From positions 2,480,001 through 2,544,000 of the forward strand of contig CAVUMX010000001.1 in assembly GCA_963742725.1 (NCBI GenBank): 64,000 nucleotides of DNA, read 5' to 3'. Made by a program: the position numbers and the translations under genes. The notes beneath the pieces are model-generated. The model worked only from the letters and a program-made list of their open reading frames with translations, did no database searches and was not told the origin of the DNA. Below, in pieces: positions 24,317-33,348 of the stretch (its first letter is position 1; every line of letters starts with the position of its first letter). The DNA is from CAVVAL01 sp963742725 (GTDB taxonomy: Bacteria; Actinomycetota; Actinomycetes; Mycobacteriales; Cryptosporangiaceae).

Positions 24317-27214
24317 TTACGACTGTCCGGATTTGGTGTGCTCGACGTAGAGCCTGGTGATTTCCACCCGTGACCGGACGTCGAGTTTGGAGAGGATGTG
24401 GGAGACGTGGGTCTGGATGGTGCGTCGTGAGAGGAAGAGTTGTTCGCCGATCTGGGGGTTGGAGAGTCCTTGGGCGACGAGGGCGGCGATGCGGGCTTCG
24501 GTGGGGCTGAGGCTGTCCCAGCCTCTGTCGGGTCGTTTGGGTGCGGCGGCGGGGTTGCGCATGCGGATGCCGAGGCTGCGGAAGCGGGCGCGGATGCGGT
24601 TGATGTCCCAGGTGGCGCCGAGTGTTTCGTAGCTGTCGAGGGCTTGGTGGATGATGGTGCGTGCTTTGTCGGGTTTGGCGTGGTGGATCCAGGCTTCGGC
24701 GAGGCTTTCCTGCACCTGCGCCAGGCGCCAACGCTCGTCGAGTCGGCGGTAGCGTTCGGCGATCGCGTCCAACTGCTGCGGGTCTCTGTCGACGATCGCC
24801 TGGCAGTAGGCGGCGTCGAGTTCCGCACTCGGGCCCTTTCCTGTCCAGAACGCTCCGGTCTGCGCCGCCAGCCGGCCGGCGAGCTCGTGGTCTCCCAACG
24901 CCGTGGCCAAGCGAACCCCCTCGACGGAGATGTCGTGACCCGTGCAAGGTCTGACGTTCGGCTCCGCCTCGAGAATGGCGTCCATCGCCTCACTCGGCCG
25001 CCCTGCCCGGGAGAGGGCGACCGACTCCGCCGCGGTGATTCGACTCCAGTCGGACGCATCCCAGCCGCTGGCGGCAACGACGTTCATCGCCGCCCGCATC
25101 TTCGTCAGGCAGCGGTCCACCGCGTCGGCGTTGTCGCGGTGAGCGTGGATGGTCGCGGCCATCGCGATCGAGTCGGGATTGGGGAAGTAGGACGTGGCCT
25201 CGGTGGCGAACTCGGCGGAGACCAGCGCTTCGTCCCAACGCCCCAACTGGAAGTACAGCTGCGTAGCAAAATAGTGGCTCTGCGCGATCATCCGCACATT
25301 TCCGTAGCGCTCGCAGATCTTCTGGATGTCCCGCAGTTCCTGCTCGCACTCGCCCAGCCGCTGCAGCTCGATGAGCGCCCCGAGTCGATTGGCCCTGCAG
25401 CGAAGCCAGACGTCTGCATGGGCCGGATCGCCTGCGACCAGCTGAACTGCCTCGTCGGCCAGGAGGAGGGCACCGCGCGGATCGCCCACCCTTTCGAGGT
25501 GATGAATGACCAGCTGGCCCGCGGCCTGCGCGGCGGTAGGGCGGTCGCCGGACTCGCGGGCGGCCTGTAGCACCTCGTTTGCGGTTCGCTCGGCGCGGTC
25601 GATCCGGGCGTTGCGGTAGAGCTGGCGCGCGATCTGCATGCCGAGCCTGAGCCGCCCCTTCTCGCCGCGTTCCGGGCGGTCTCTCTCCCGCTCCAGCAAC
25701 CGAGAGATGGTGTCCTCGCCTCGATAGAGGTCGCCGAGCGCCGACGTGTACGCGATGAGGAGATCGACGGCAGTGTCGTCATCCGCGGCGCCTGTGCCGG
25801 GCAGCACCTCCTCGCAGACTCGCGCTGCTTCGCCCGGTCGGCCCGACAGGTAGTGGGTCTGCGCAAGCAACGTCGCGATCCGCAGCCGTCGCGGGTCGCT
25901 GTTCGACAGGGAGCGGAAGATGGTGGCGAGGAGGGGGCGAGCCGCGTCGGGCGCCTGGTTCACGGCGAGGGTGCCGTGCTTCAGGAGCCAGTCGATGACC
26001 CAGCCGTCCGGCGCGTGGCCGGAAGGTCCGTCCGCGTGCCCAGCGTCGGGGTCGCCCGTGGCGGCGAGCAGGTGGCGGATGACCTTCGCCGGTGGGCTGT
26101 CCTGCTGGGCCAAGGTGCGGGCGAGGTCGTTGTGCCAGGCGCGGCGAATCGAGGGCGTCATCTTCTCGTAGAGCGCCCGGCGGATGAGCGGGTGGCGGAA
26201 CATCATCGCGTGGTCGCCCTCGGCCAGCACGCCCGCGTGGACCGCGTCCTGGAGCGCGCCACTGAGTTTGACCATGGGCAGTCCGGTGGCCGTGGCCAGC
26301 TCGGGGAGGTTGAACTCCACGCCCAGCATGGACGCCGTACGGAGAACCTCGTGAGTATCCGGGCCGAGGCCGGTGAGCCGGTCGTCGATGGCTTCGGTGA
26401 CCGAGGTCGGCATGGTGGCGCCGGCTGCCTCGACTCGGCCGTCGGCCTGGGGCTGGAGCCGGTCGGCGCGGGCGAGCGCGCCGATGAGCTCGGCGACGTA
26501 GAGCGGGTTGCCGCCGGCCTGCTCGACCATGGCCGTCAGCCGCGGGCCGGGTTCGCCGCCGGCTAGTTCACTGACCATGGCGGTCACGGCTGAGCTCTGC
26601 AGCGAGCTGAGTTCGAGTACCGGCATCCGGTTCGTCCGGAGGTACCGGCGCAGGGCTTCGAGCTCGGCCCGGACGGGGACAGGTCTGGTGGCGGCGACCA
26701 GCAGCAGCGGCAGCTGTGCGACCGAGCGTGCCAGCTGGTGCCACAGCCCGATCGAGGCGGTGTCGACCCAGTGCATGTCGTCGATGCAGAGCAGCACGGG
26801 TGCTTCCGCGCAGAGGTCGTCGATGAGACCCAGCAACTGCTCCGATGCCGCGTACACAGCGTCCGCGCCCTGCACGGCGGACACCTCCCGGAGCAGGCGC
26901 GCTACCGAGGCCCGCCGCTCGTCGGTGCCGGTGCGGACGTCGAGCGCGTCCAGGAACGGGACCAGCGGGAAGGCCTCGCTGAGTTCGTCGCCGGCGCCCC
27001 AGAAGACGGTGCAGCCGCGGCCGACGGCTTCGGCGGCCGCGGCGCCGATGAGGCTGGACTTGCCCACGCCCGGCTCGCCGATCACGAGCGCGGCCGATCC
27101 TTGACCACCAGCCAGATCCCGGACCAGATCGCGCATCAGTCCCAGTTCTGCGGACCGGCCGACAAGCGTGCCGACGGCCGGAACAGCTGACCCCCGCGAC
27201 GCGATTCCAGGCAA
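24317..27214 (-). CDS. LAL-family transcriptional regulator, tandem copy 2
   Basis: A 965-residue LuxR-family ATPase regulator. Walker A is GEPGVGKSSLIGA (about residues 45-57) and Walker B is VLLCIDDMHWVD (about 125-136). A long TPR-like helical region follows, and the C-terminal LuxR HTH (LSPTEARIAALVAQGLSN, RTIQTHVSHIL) precedes LYVEHTKSGQS. The start is taken as TTG at 27214 because the first codons are conserved in all three copies and GGAG lies upstream. It is intact. The ligand and targets are unknown; MalT-like regulation by a bound effector and ATP is the family model. Confidence 0.9.
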   Translation of the reverse strand: MPGIASRGSAVPAVGTLVGRSAELGLMRDLVRDLAGGQGSAALVIGEPGVGKSSLIGAAAAEAVGRGCTVFWGAGDELSEAFPLVPFLDALDVRTGTDERRASVARLLREVSAVQGADAVYAASEQLLGLIDDLCAEAPVLLCIDDMHWVDTASIGLWHQLARSVAQLPLLLVAATRPVPVRAELEALRRYLRTNRMPVLELSSLQSSAVTAMVSELAGGEPGPRLTAMVEQAGGNPLYVAELIGALARADRLQPQADGRVEAAGATMPTSVTEAIDDRLTGLGPDTHEVLRTASMLGVEFNLPELATATGLPMVKLSGALQDAVHAGVLAEGDHAMMFRHPLIRRALYEKMTPSIRRAWHNDLARTLAQQDSPPAKVIRHLLAATGDPDAGHADGPSGHAPDGWVIDWLLKHGTLAVNQAPDAARPLLATIFRSLSNSDPRRLRIATLLAQTHYLSGRPGEAARVCEEVLPGTGAADDDTAVDLLIAYTSALGDLYRGEDTISRLLERERDRPERGEKGRLRLGMQIARQLYRNARIDRAERTANEVLQAARESGDRPTAAQAAGQLVIHHLERVGDPRGALLLADEAVQLVAGDPAHADVWLRCRANRLGALIELQRLGECEQELRDIQKICERYGNVRMIAQSHYFATQLYFQLGRWDEALVSAEFATEATSYFPNPDSIAMAATIHAHRDNADAVDRCLTKMRAAMNVVAASGWDASDWSRITAAESVALSRAGRPSEAMDAILEAEPNVRPCTGHDISVEGVRLATALGDHELAGRLAAQTGAFWTGKGPSAELDAAYCQAIVDRDPQQLDAIAERYRRLDERWRLAQVQESLAEAWIHHAKPDKARTIIHQALDSYETLGATWDINRIRARFRSLGIRMRNPAAAPKRPDRGWDSLSPTEARIAALVAQGLSNPQIGEQLFLSRRTIQTHVSHILSKLDVRSRVEITRLYVEHTKSGQS

Positions 27215-27290
27215 CCTCTACTCCGAACGCCGTAGCCCGCCCACAGCCTGCCGCACCTTGCAGAATGCCTCACCCCGAGACCCTCTACAG

Positions 27291-27317
27291 ATCTCGGCCC
27301 AATGCCGAGCTTACGTC
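27291..27317 (-). promoter_or_regulatory. Conserved motif upstream of LAL copy 2
   Basis: The second occurrence of the ATCTCGGCCC ... CGAGCTTACGTC element, 77 bp upstream of the TTG start at 27214. See 24195-24220. Confidence 0.5.
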
Positions 27318-27369
27318 GGAGTGAGGCTCCCGAGACGGCGTATCCGGCGTCAGCCTGATCGGCTGGCAC

Positions 27370-30273
27370 TCAGGGGTGCCTGGCCTTGCTGTGCTCGACG
27401 TAGAGCCTGGTGATTTCCACCCGTGACCGGACGTCCAGCTTCGACAGGATGTGGGAGACGTGGGTCTGGATGGTGCGGCGTGAGAGGAAGAGTTGTTCGC
27501 CGATCTGCGGGTTGGACAGTCCTTGGGCGACGAGGGCGGCGATGCGGGCTTCGGTGGGGCTGAGGCTGTCCCAGCCTCTGTCGGGTCGTTTGGGTGCGGC
27601 GGCGGGGTTGCGCATGCGGATGCCGAGGCTGCGGAAGCGGGCGCGGATGCGGTTGATGTCCCAGGTGGCGCCGAGTGTTTCGTAGCTGTCGAGGGCTTGG
27701 TGGATGATGGTGCGTGCTTTGTCGGGTTTGGCGTGGTGGATCCAGGCTTCGGCGAGGCTTTCTTGTGCTTGGGTGAGGCGCCAGCGTTCGTTCACCTGGC
27801 GGTAGCGTTCGGTGATCGCCTCGAGCTGTTCAGGGTCGCGCGCGACCATCGCCCGGCAGTAGGCGATGTCGAGTTCCGCACTTGGGCCTTTGCCTGCCCA
27901 GAACCCTTCGGCCTGCGCCGCCAGCCGGCCGGCGAGCTCGTGGTCGTCCAACGCTGCGGCCAAGCGGACTGCCTCGAGAGAGACGTCGTGACCTGCCACC
28001 GCATCGGAGTTCGGCTTCGCCGCGAGAACTGCCTCCATCGCCTCCCTCGGCCGCCCGGACCGGGAGAGGGCAACCGACTCCACCACAACAGCTCGACCCC
28101 ATTCGGATGCTCCCCAGCCGCTGGCGGCCACCACGTCCATCGCTGCCCGCATCTTCGTCAGGCAGCGGTCGAGCGCGTCGCCGTCGTCGCGGTGAGCATG
28201 GATGGTCGCGGCCATCGCGATCGAGTCGGGATTGACGAAGTAGGACTTGGCGTCGGTGGCGAACTCGGCGGAGACCAACGCTTCGTCCCAGCGCCCCAAC
28301 CGGAAGTAGATCTGGGTGGCGAAGTAGTGGCTCTGCGCGAGCAGCCGGACATTTCCGTATCGTTCGCAGACTTTCTGGATGTCCTGCAGTTCCTGTACGC
28401 AATCGCTCAGCCGCTGCAGCTCGATGAGCGCCCCGAGTCGATTGGTCCTGCAGCGAAGCCAGATGTCGGCATGGGCCGGATCGCCGGCGACCAGCTGGAT
28501 CGCCTCGTCGAACAGGCGGAGGGCCTCGTGCGGATCGCCGATCATCTCGAGGCCGTACCAGGCCTGCTGGCCAGCGGCCTGCGCGGCGCTGGGCCGGTCA
28601 CCGGACGCACGCGCGGCTTGCAGTACCTCGCTCGTGATTCGCCAAGCACGGTCGAGCCGGCGCATGCGGTAGAGCTGGCGCCCGATCTGCAACCGGATCC
28701 TCTGGCGCCCCTTCTCGCCGCGTTCCGGGCGGTCTCTCTCCCGCTCCAGCAACGAAAGTACGGCGTCCTCGCCTCGATAGAGGTCGCCGAGCGCCGACGT
28801 GTACGCGACGAGGAACTCCGCGGCCGTGTCGTCGTCCGCGGCGCCCGTGCTGTGCAGCACCTCCTCGCAGACTCGCGCTGCTTCGCCCGGTCGGCCTGAG
28901 CGGTAGAACGTCTGCGCGAGCCACGTCGCGATCCGCATACGCCGCGGATCGCTCGTCGACACAGAGCGGAAGATGGTCGCGAGGAGGGGACGAGCCGCGT
29001 CGGGCGCCTGGTTCACGGCGACGGCGGCGTGCTCAAGGAGCCAGTCGATGACCCAGCCTTCGACCACCTGGCTGCCAGGGTCGTTCGCGCCGGGCTCGGC
29101 GGATTCGGTTTCACCCGTGGCCGCCAGTAGGTGGCGGATTACCTTCGCCGGTGGGCTGTCCTGCGCGGCCAGCGTGCGGGCGAGGTCGTTGTGCCAGGCG
29201 CGGCGAATCGAGGGAGCCATCTTCTCGTAGAGCGCCCGGCGGATCATCGGGTGGCGGAACATCATGGCGTGGCCGCCCTCGGCCAGCACCCCGGCACGGA
29301 CCGCATCGTGCAGCGCGCTGCTGAGCCTGGCCATCGGCAGGTCGGTGGCGCTGGCCAGCTCGGGGAGGTTGAACTCCACGCCCAGCAGCGACGCCGTCTG
29401 CAGCACATCGTGGGTTTCCGGGCCGAGACCAGTCAACCGGTCGTCGATGGCTTCGGCGACCGAGGCCGGCATCGTGGCGCCGATGACCTCGACTCGGCCG
29501 TCGGCCTGAGTCTGTAGCCGGTTCGCCCGGGCGAGCGCGCCGATGAGCTCAGCGACGTAGAGCGGGTTGCCGCCGGCCTGCTCGACCATCGCCGTCAGCC
29601 GCGGGCCGACCTCCCCGCCGGCCAGTTCACTGACCATGGCGGTCACCGCCGAGCCCTGCAGCGAACCCAGCTCGAGTACCGGCATCCGGTTCGTCCGGAG
29701 GTACCGGCGTAGCGCTTCGAGCTCGGCCCGCACCGGAACGGGTCTGGTGGCGGCGACCAGCAGCAGCGGAAGCTGCGCGACCGAGCGCGCCAGCTGGTGC
29801 CACAGCCCGATCGACGCCGTGTCCACCCAGTGCATGTCGTCGATGCAGAGCAGCACGGGCGCTTCCGCGCAGAGGTCGTCGATCAAACCCAGTAGCTGTT
29901 CGGACGCCGCGTAGACGGGGTCCGTGCCCGGCAGTGCGGACACCTCCCGGAGCAGGCGCGCTACCGAGGCCCGCCGCTCGTCGGTGCCGGTGCGGACGTC
30001 GAGCGCGTCCAGGAACGGGACCAGCGGGAACGCCTCGCTGAGTTCGTCGCCGGCACCCCAGAAGACGGAGCAGCCGCGGCCGACAGCCTCCGACGCCGCG
30101 GCGCCGATGAGGCTGGACTTACCCACGCCCGGCTCGCCGATGACCAGCGCGGCCGAGCCTTGACCGTTCGCCAGATCGCGGACCAGTTCCCGCACCAGGT
30201 CCACCTCTGCGGACCGACCGACAAGCGTGCCGACGGCCGGAACGTCTGACCCTCGCGACGCGATTCCAGGCAA
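27370..30273 (-). CDS. LAL-family transcriptional regulator, tandem copy 3
   Basis: A 967-residue paralog of copies 1 and 2 with intact Walker A (GEPGVGKSSLIGA), Walker B (LLCIDDMHWVD) and C-terminal LuxR HTH. It diverges from copy 2 mainly in the middle, the presumed sensor region, and the last residues (HSKARHP). The TTG at 30273 matches the other copies' start. The arrangement of three head-to-tail copies with conserved ends and variable middles suggests duplication followed by sensor diversification. The DUF5999 gene lies directly upstream. Confidence 0.9.
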   Translation of the reverse strand: MPGIASRGSDVPAVGTLVGRSAEVDLVRELVRDLANGQGSAALVIGEPGVGKSSLIGAAASEAVGRGCSVFWGAGDELSEAFPLVPFLDALDVRTGTDERRASVARLLREVSALPGTDPVYAASEQLLGLIDDLCAEAPVLLCIDDMHWVDTASIGLWHQLARSVAQLPLLLVAATRPVPVRAELEALRRYLRTNRMPVLELGSLQGSAVTAMVSELAGGEVGPRLTAMVEQAGGNPLYVAELIGALARANRLQTQADGRVEVIGATMPASVAEAIDDRLTGLGPETHDVLQTASLLGVEFNLPELASATDLPMARLSSALHDAVRAGVLAEGGHAMMFRHPMIRRALYEKMAPSIRRAWHNDLARTLAAQDSPPAKVIRHLLAATGETESAEPGANDPGSQVVEGWVIDWLLEHAAVAVNQAPDAARPLLATIFRSVSTSDPRRMRIATWLAQTFYRSGRPGEAARVCEEVLHSTGAADDDTAAEFLVAYTSALGDLYRGEDAVLSLLERERDRPERGEKGRQRIRLQIGRQLYRMRRLDRAWRITSEVLQAARASGDRPSAAQAAGQQAWYGLEMIGDPHEALRLFDEAIQLVAGDPAHADIWLRCRTNRLGALIELQRLSDCVQELQDIQKVCERYGNVRLLAQSHYFATQIYFRLGRWDEALVSAEFATDAKSYFVNPDSIAMAATIHAHRDDGDALDRCLTKMRAAMDVVAASGWGASEWGRAVVVESVALSRSGRPREAMEAVLAAKPNSDAVAGHDVSLEAVRLAAALDDHELAGRLAAQAEGFWAGKGPSAELDIAYCRAMVARDPEQLEAITERYRQVNERWRLTQAQESLAEAWIHHAKPDKARTIIHQALDSYETLGATWDINRIRARFRSLGIRMRNPAAAPKRPDRGWDSLSPTEARIAALVAQGLSNPQIGEQLFLSRRTIQTHVSHILSKLDVRSRVEITRLYVEHSKARHP
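27502..27945. repeat. Long direct repeat shared with 21352-21795
   Basis: The partner of the repeat in LAL copy 1; by eye no mismatch over about 444 bp, although the rest of the genes differ. It suggests recent gene conversion. Confidence 0.8.
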
Positions 30274-30345
30274 TACCCACTCCGTACGCAGTAGCCCGCC
30301 ACCGCCTGCCGCACCAGCAGAACGTCCAGAGCCAAGACCCTACAA

Positions 30346-30372
30346 ATCTCGGCCCGTGTCGAGCTTACGTCC
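30346..30372 (-). promoter_or_regulatory. Conserved motif upstream of LAL copy 3
   Basis: The third occurrence of the ATCTCGGCCC ... CGAGCTTACGTC element, just beyond the 3' end of the DUF5999 gene on the same strand. See 24195-24220. Confidence 0.5.
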
Positions 30373-30381
30373 GAACTGTCG

Positions 30382-30630
30382 TTACGCAGCGGCGGCGTGC
30401 GCGACGACCGCGCCGGGACGGTGCGGCGCGATGCAGGCGCCGGAGGGGAGGATCTCGCCGGTGTCGTCGAAGACCACGACGCCGTTGCACAGCAGGCTCC
30501 ACCCTTGTTCCGGATGGCTGGCGACGACCCTGGCCGCGTCGTGGTCAGGAGCGCTGAAGGGCGGGCACTGCGGCAGGTGCGAGCAGTGACGTGCGGTCCG
30601 GCTGTTCGTTGGGAGCGCTGAGGTCGGCAT
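30382..30630 (-). CDS. DUF5999-family small protein, second copy
   Basis: An 82-residue paralog of the protein at 5939-6163. It has CSHLPQCP, then APDHDAARVVASHPEQGWSL and LCNGVVVFDDTGEILP. The ATG at 30630 is preferred because AGGAGG lies eight bases before it; an upstream GTG (30639) overlaps that site. It lies immediately upstream of, and co-directional with, the three LAL genes and may be transcribed with them. The function is unknown. Confidence 0.75.
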   Translation of the reverse strand: MPTSALPTNSRTARHCSHLPQCPPFSAPDHDAARVVASHPEQGWSLLCNGVVVFDDTGEILPSGACIAPHRPGAVVAHAAAA

Positions 30631-30825
30631 CGCGCTCACCTCCTGGGTCTCGTGTGAGTACTACCGGTGCCATGAGGCTCGTCCTTCCCGGTTGCCACGC
30701 CATCCGCCAGGTGGCGCACTCTGAGCAGTTGATTTTCCTGGCGCCGGCAAGACGGGTCCGGGGGCCCTGGCACCGGGGCGCGCGGCGCGACAGCCTCTGT
30801 TCAGGAACTTCAGACGGGGAAGGCG

Positions 30826-31089
30826 ATGACAGAGACGCGAATTGAGCTGCCGGTGAGTTCCCCCGGAATGGACGGCCTTCTTGAGCTCGACTACCGCGAA
30901 GACGCAGGTCGAGAGGTGTGGCTGTACTGGGATCGCGACGCGCGAACCGTGATCGTGGACGTGCGCGGAGCCACCCAGGACGGGGACTTCGTCCTGATGC
31001 CAGACAACCGCGACGCGCTGGTGAGCTTTCGCCATCCCGACGCCATGCGCCGCGGGCTCAGCAGGAACTGGATCGATACACGGTCCTGA
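30826..31089 (+). CDS. Small acidic hypothetical protein
   Basis: An 87-residue soluble protein (LLELDYREDAGREVWLYWD, then FVLMPDNRDALVSFRHPDA) with balanced charged composition and a purine-rich GGGGAAGG site before the ATG. No family is recognised. It lies between the DUF5999 gene (divergent) and an orphan response regulator (same strand, 178 bp downstream). Confidence 0.6.
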   Translation: MTETRIELPVSSPGMDGLLELDYREDAGREVWLYWDRDARTVIVDVRGATQDGDFVLMPDNRDALVSFRHPDAMRRGLSRNWIDTRS

Positions 31090-31267
31090 TCCTGGCGTGG
31101 CGTTCTCGCAGGTAGAAGCACCAATGGCGGATGGCGGGCTGATCCCGGTCGAGCCCCGCCCCCTCTTTTCTCGTTCCCCAGAGCCAGCTGGCGGATGCGG
31201 GCTTTCGACGCCGGCCAGCAGGCTGTCTCGCAAGCCAGCCATGACCAGCGAGTGAGGGGCGAGTCCC

Positions 31268-31972
31268 ATGCGGATGAACGCGACGCGAGTCGGTGACCCA
31301 GTTCGAGTGGTCATTGCCAACCACGACCCGGTGTTCCGTCGAGGCCTGCGCTCATTCATCGAGGAATACGACGTCGGGCGGGTGGTGGCGGAGGTCAGGA
31401 CACAGCGTGAGGCGCTCGAGGCAGCTGTCCGGCTGCGCCCGGACGTCGTCCTACTTGGTATGCCGTCGGCTCTCAATGACGGGCTGAAGGTCCTGCCCGT
31501 CGTCACGCGCATCTGCAAGGTTCTGGTGTTCACCGACCGGCAGGACGCAGTCCTCTCGGCTCAGGCCGTGCGGCGCGGCGTGGCCGCATGCATGGTCCGC
31601 GGCGAGTTCGGCGTCAACGAACTGCTTCGCGCGGTCTCGGGCCGGGGATCGCGTCTGAAGGCAGCCGCTCGCCCGCGGCCCGTGCACGCCACCTCGTCGG
31701 CCGGCAACGTGCCGTCGGACTCGGTCCTGGGCCCTCGCTCCCAGCTGTCCCGTCGCCAGGCCGAGGTCATGGACCACATGGCGGAGGGCGCAGACAATAC
31801 CGAGATCGCGCGGCGACTCGTCCTCAGCGAGAAGACGGTCAAGAATCACATCAACCACATCTTCGCGAAGCTCGGCGTGCGCAATCGCGCGGAGGCGATC
31901 GTGCTCTGGCTCCGCAGCAACTCGGCCGTCAGTGTCGAGCTCGGCCCCGCGCTGCACTCGGTGAGCGCCTGA
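31268..31972 (+). CDS. Orphan response-regulator-like protein with degenerate receiver
   Basis: A 234-residue NarL-like protein. The receiver half (about residues 10-125) keeps the fold pattern (VRVVIANHDPVFRRGL). The phospho-acceptor position, normally LLLDxxMP, reads VVLLGMPSA with Gly instead of Asp, and the conserved Lys loop is also altered. The C-terminal LuxR HTH (about 160-220: LSRRQAEVMDHMAEGADN, KTVKNHINHIF) is intact. GAGGGGCGAG precedes the ATG at 31268. No kinase is adjacent. It is probably phosphorylation-independent, perhaps ligand-controlled. Confidence 0.85.
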   Translation: MRMNATRVGDPVRVVIANHDPVFRRGLRSFIEEYDVGRVVAEVRTQREALEAAVRLRPDVVLLGMPSALNDGLKVLPVVTRICKVLVFTDRQDAVLSAQAVRRGVAACMVRGEFGVNELLRAVSGRGSRLKAAARPRPVHATSSAGNVPSDSVLGPRSQLSRRQAEVMDHMAEGADNTEIARRLVLSEKTVKNHINHIFAKLGVRNRAEAIVLWLRSNSAVSVELGPALHSVSA

Positions 31973-33127
31973 CACCGCTGCCCGACGGAAGCCATCGCCG
32001 GCGGCGGCCCGCCCGGACGACGTGCGGCATCGAGATCACGGTCACGAGAACACCGGCCATGAGGAGCATGGCGAGCAGCACCGCGTCCCGGGCTCCCTTG
32101 CTGCCCTCGTCCTTGCCTGGCAGCGCCCCGACCGCGAGAGGTGCCGGCTGAAGCGTCGCCCCGCTCTCGTTGGGGAGGACGGCCGCGACCGCACTGTAGG
32201 GGTCGACGACGACGCGACCGCCCGGTTCGGGGTCGGCTGTCGCGATCAGCCGGCTGCCGACCGCTGTCGCGGAGAGCTGCGGGTGGTAGGCGCGGACGAG
32301 CGCGGCGGCGCCGCCGACGAAGGCCGCGGCCACCTCGGTTCCGGACGAGACGAACTGCCCGCCTCGCGGCCCGATGCTGAGTACCTCCTTGCCCGGAGCG
32401 GCTACCAGGGCTGACGAGGCCCGTTCGCCAAGCTTCCGGTCGCCGCCTTCTGCGACGGCGTCGACCGAGAGAACGCTGGCGTAGGCGGCGGGGAAAGCGC
32501 GCTCGCCGTCGTTGTCGTCCTCGTCCTCGACGCCCGCGACCACGACGACGTTCCACGCGGCGGCCACGTTCGCCGCCGCCCGAAGCGCAGCGGAGTCCCT
32601 GTTGCTCGACGCGGACACGACGACGACCTGTGCGCCGCGGTCCATCGCGGCTTGAATCCCCCGCGCGATGGCGTTCGGATGGCGGGTCCGGGCTGCGCGC
32701 CTGTGCGCACGGGCAGTATCCGGACGTCCGGCGCGATGCCGGCGAACCCACTCGCGGAGCTCGGCTGGGCGGCGATGAGCCCGGCGACGAACGTGCCGTG
32801 CCCCAGGCAGTCGCTGTTGGCCGGACCGTTGCGTAGCACGTCGACGCCCGGCAGCACGCGGCCGGCGAGCGACGGTGCGTCGGCGGCGACACCGCTGTCG
32901 AGCACGGCCACCGTGACCGAGCGGCCCCGCGTCAGACCCCAGACACGCTCCGGCGCCAGGCGGCGCTGAGCCCACGGCGTCTCGCGGACCACGCTCGTCG
33001 AGGCAGGGACGCAGCGAACGGCGCGAGGCCCACCAGGGGCAGGCGCCGCGTGGGCGGCAGGAGCGAGAAGGCTCCCCGTGACGAGCGCCGACAGGGCGAT
33101 CGTGCTGACATCCGCTAGCGCTCGCAC
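31929..33127 (-). pseudogene. Mycosin-like subtilase (type VII secretion), frameshifted and lacking catalytic Ser
   Basis: The GTG start at 33127 has GAGGGGAG upstream and opens a signal peptide (ending AAHA). Asp77 (VAVLDSGV) and His110 (CLGHGTFVAG) of the S8 triad are in this frame. Near 32690 the frame breaks, and the protease continues in the next frame (HPNAIARGIQAAMDRGAQV) to the C-terminal membrane anchor (LLAMLLMAGVLVTVI) typical of MycP. The span of 1,199 bases is one short of a multiple of three. The serine motif GTSxAA reads SSGTEVAAAFV, so the nucleophile is Glu. It is therefore doubly inactivated as a protease. Confidence 0.8.
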
Positions 33128-33348
33128 ACGCGTCTCCCCTCAATCGAGTACCAGGTCCGCGCATGTCTGAGCGGCACTTCTCACACGGCAGCAGTCGCTC
33201 ACATGTTCATGGGAGACAGGTGCCGCGGGTGACCTAGGCCCCCGGGCCCAGCGCTGAACGCGGCCGATGCGCGGCCCCGTGTAAGCGACGAATCAACCGC
33301 GACGAGACGAGAACAGCGGCCGAACCGCTGGGACAGGGAGTGCGTGCG

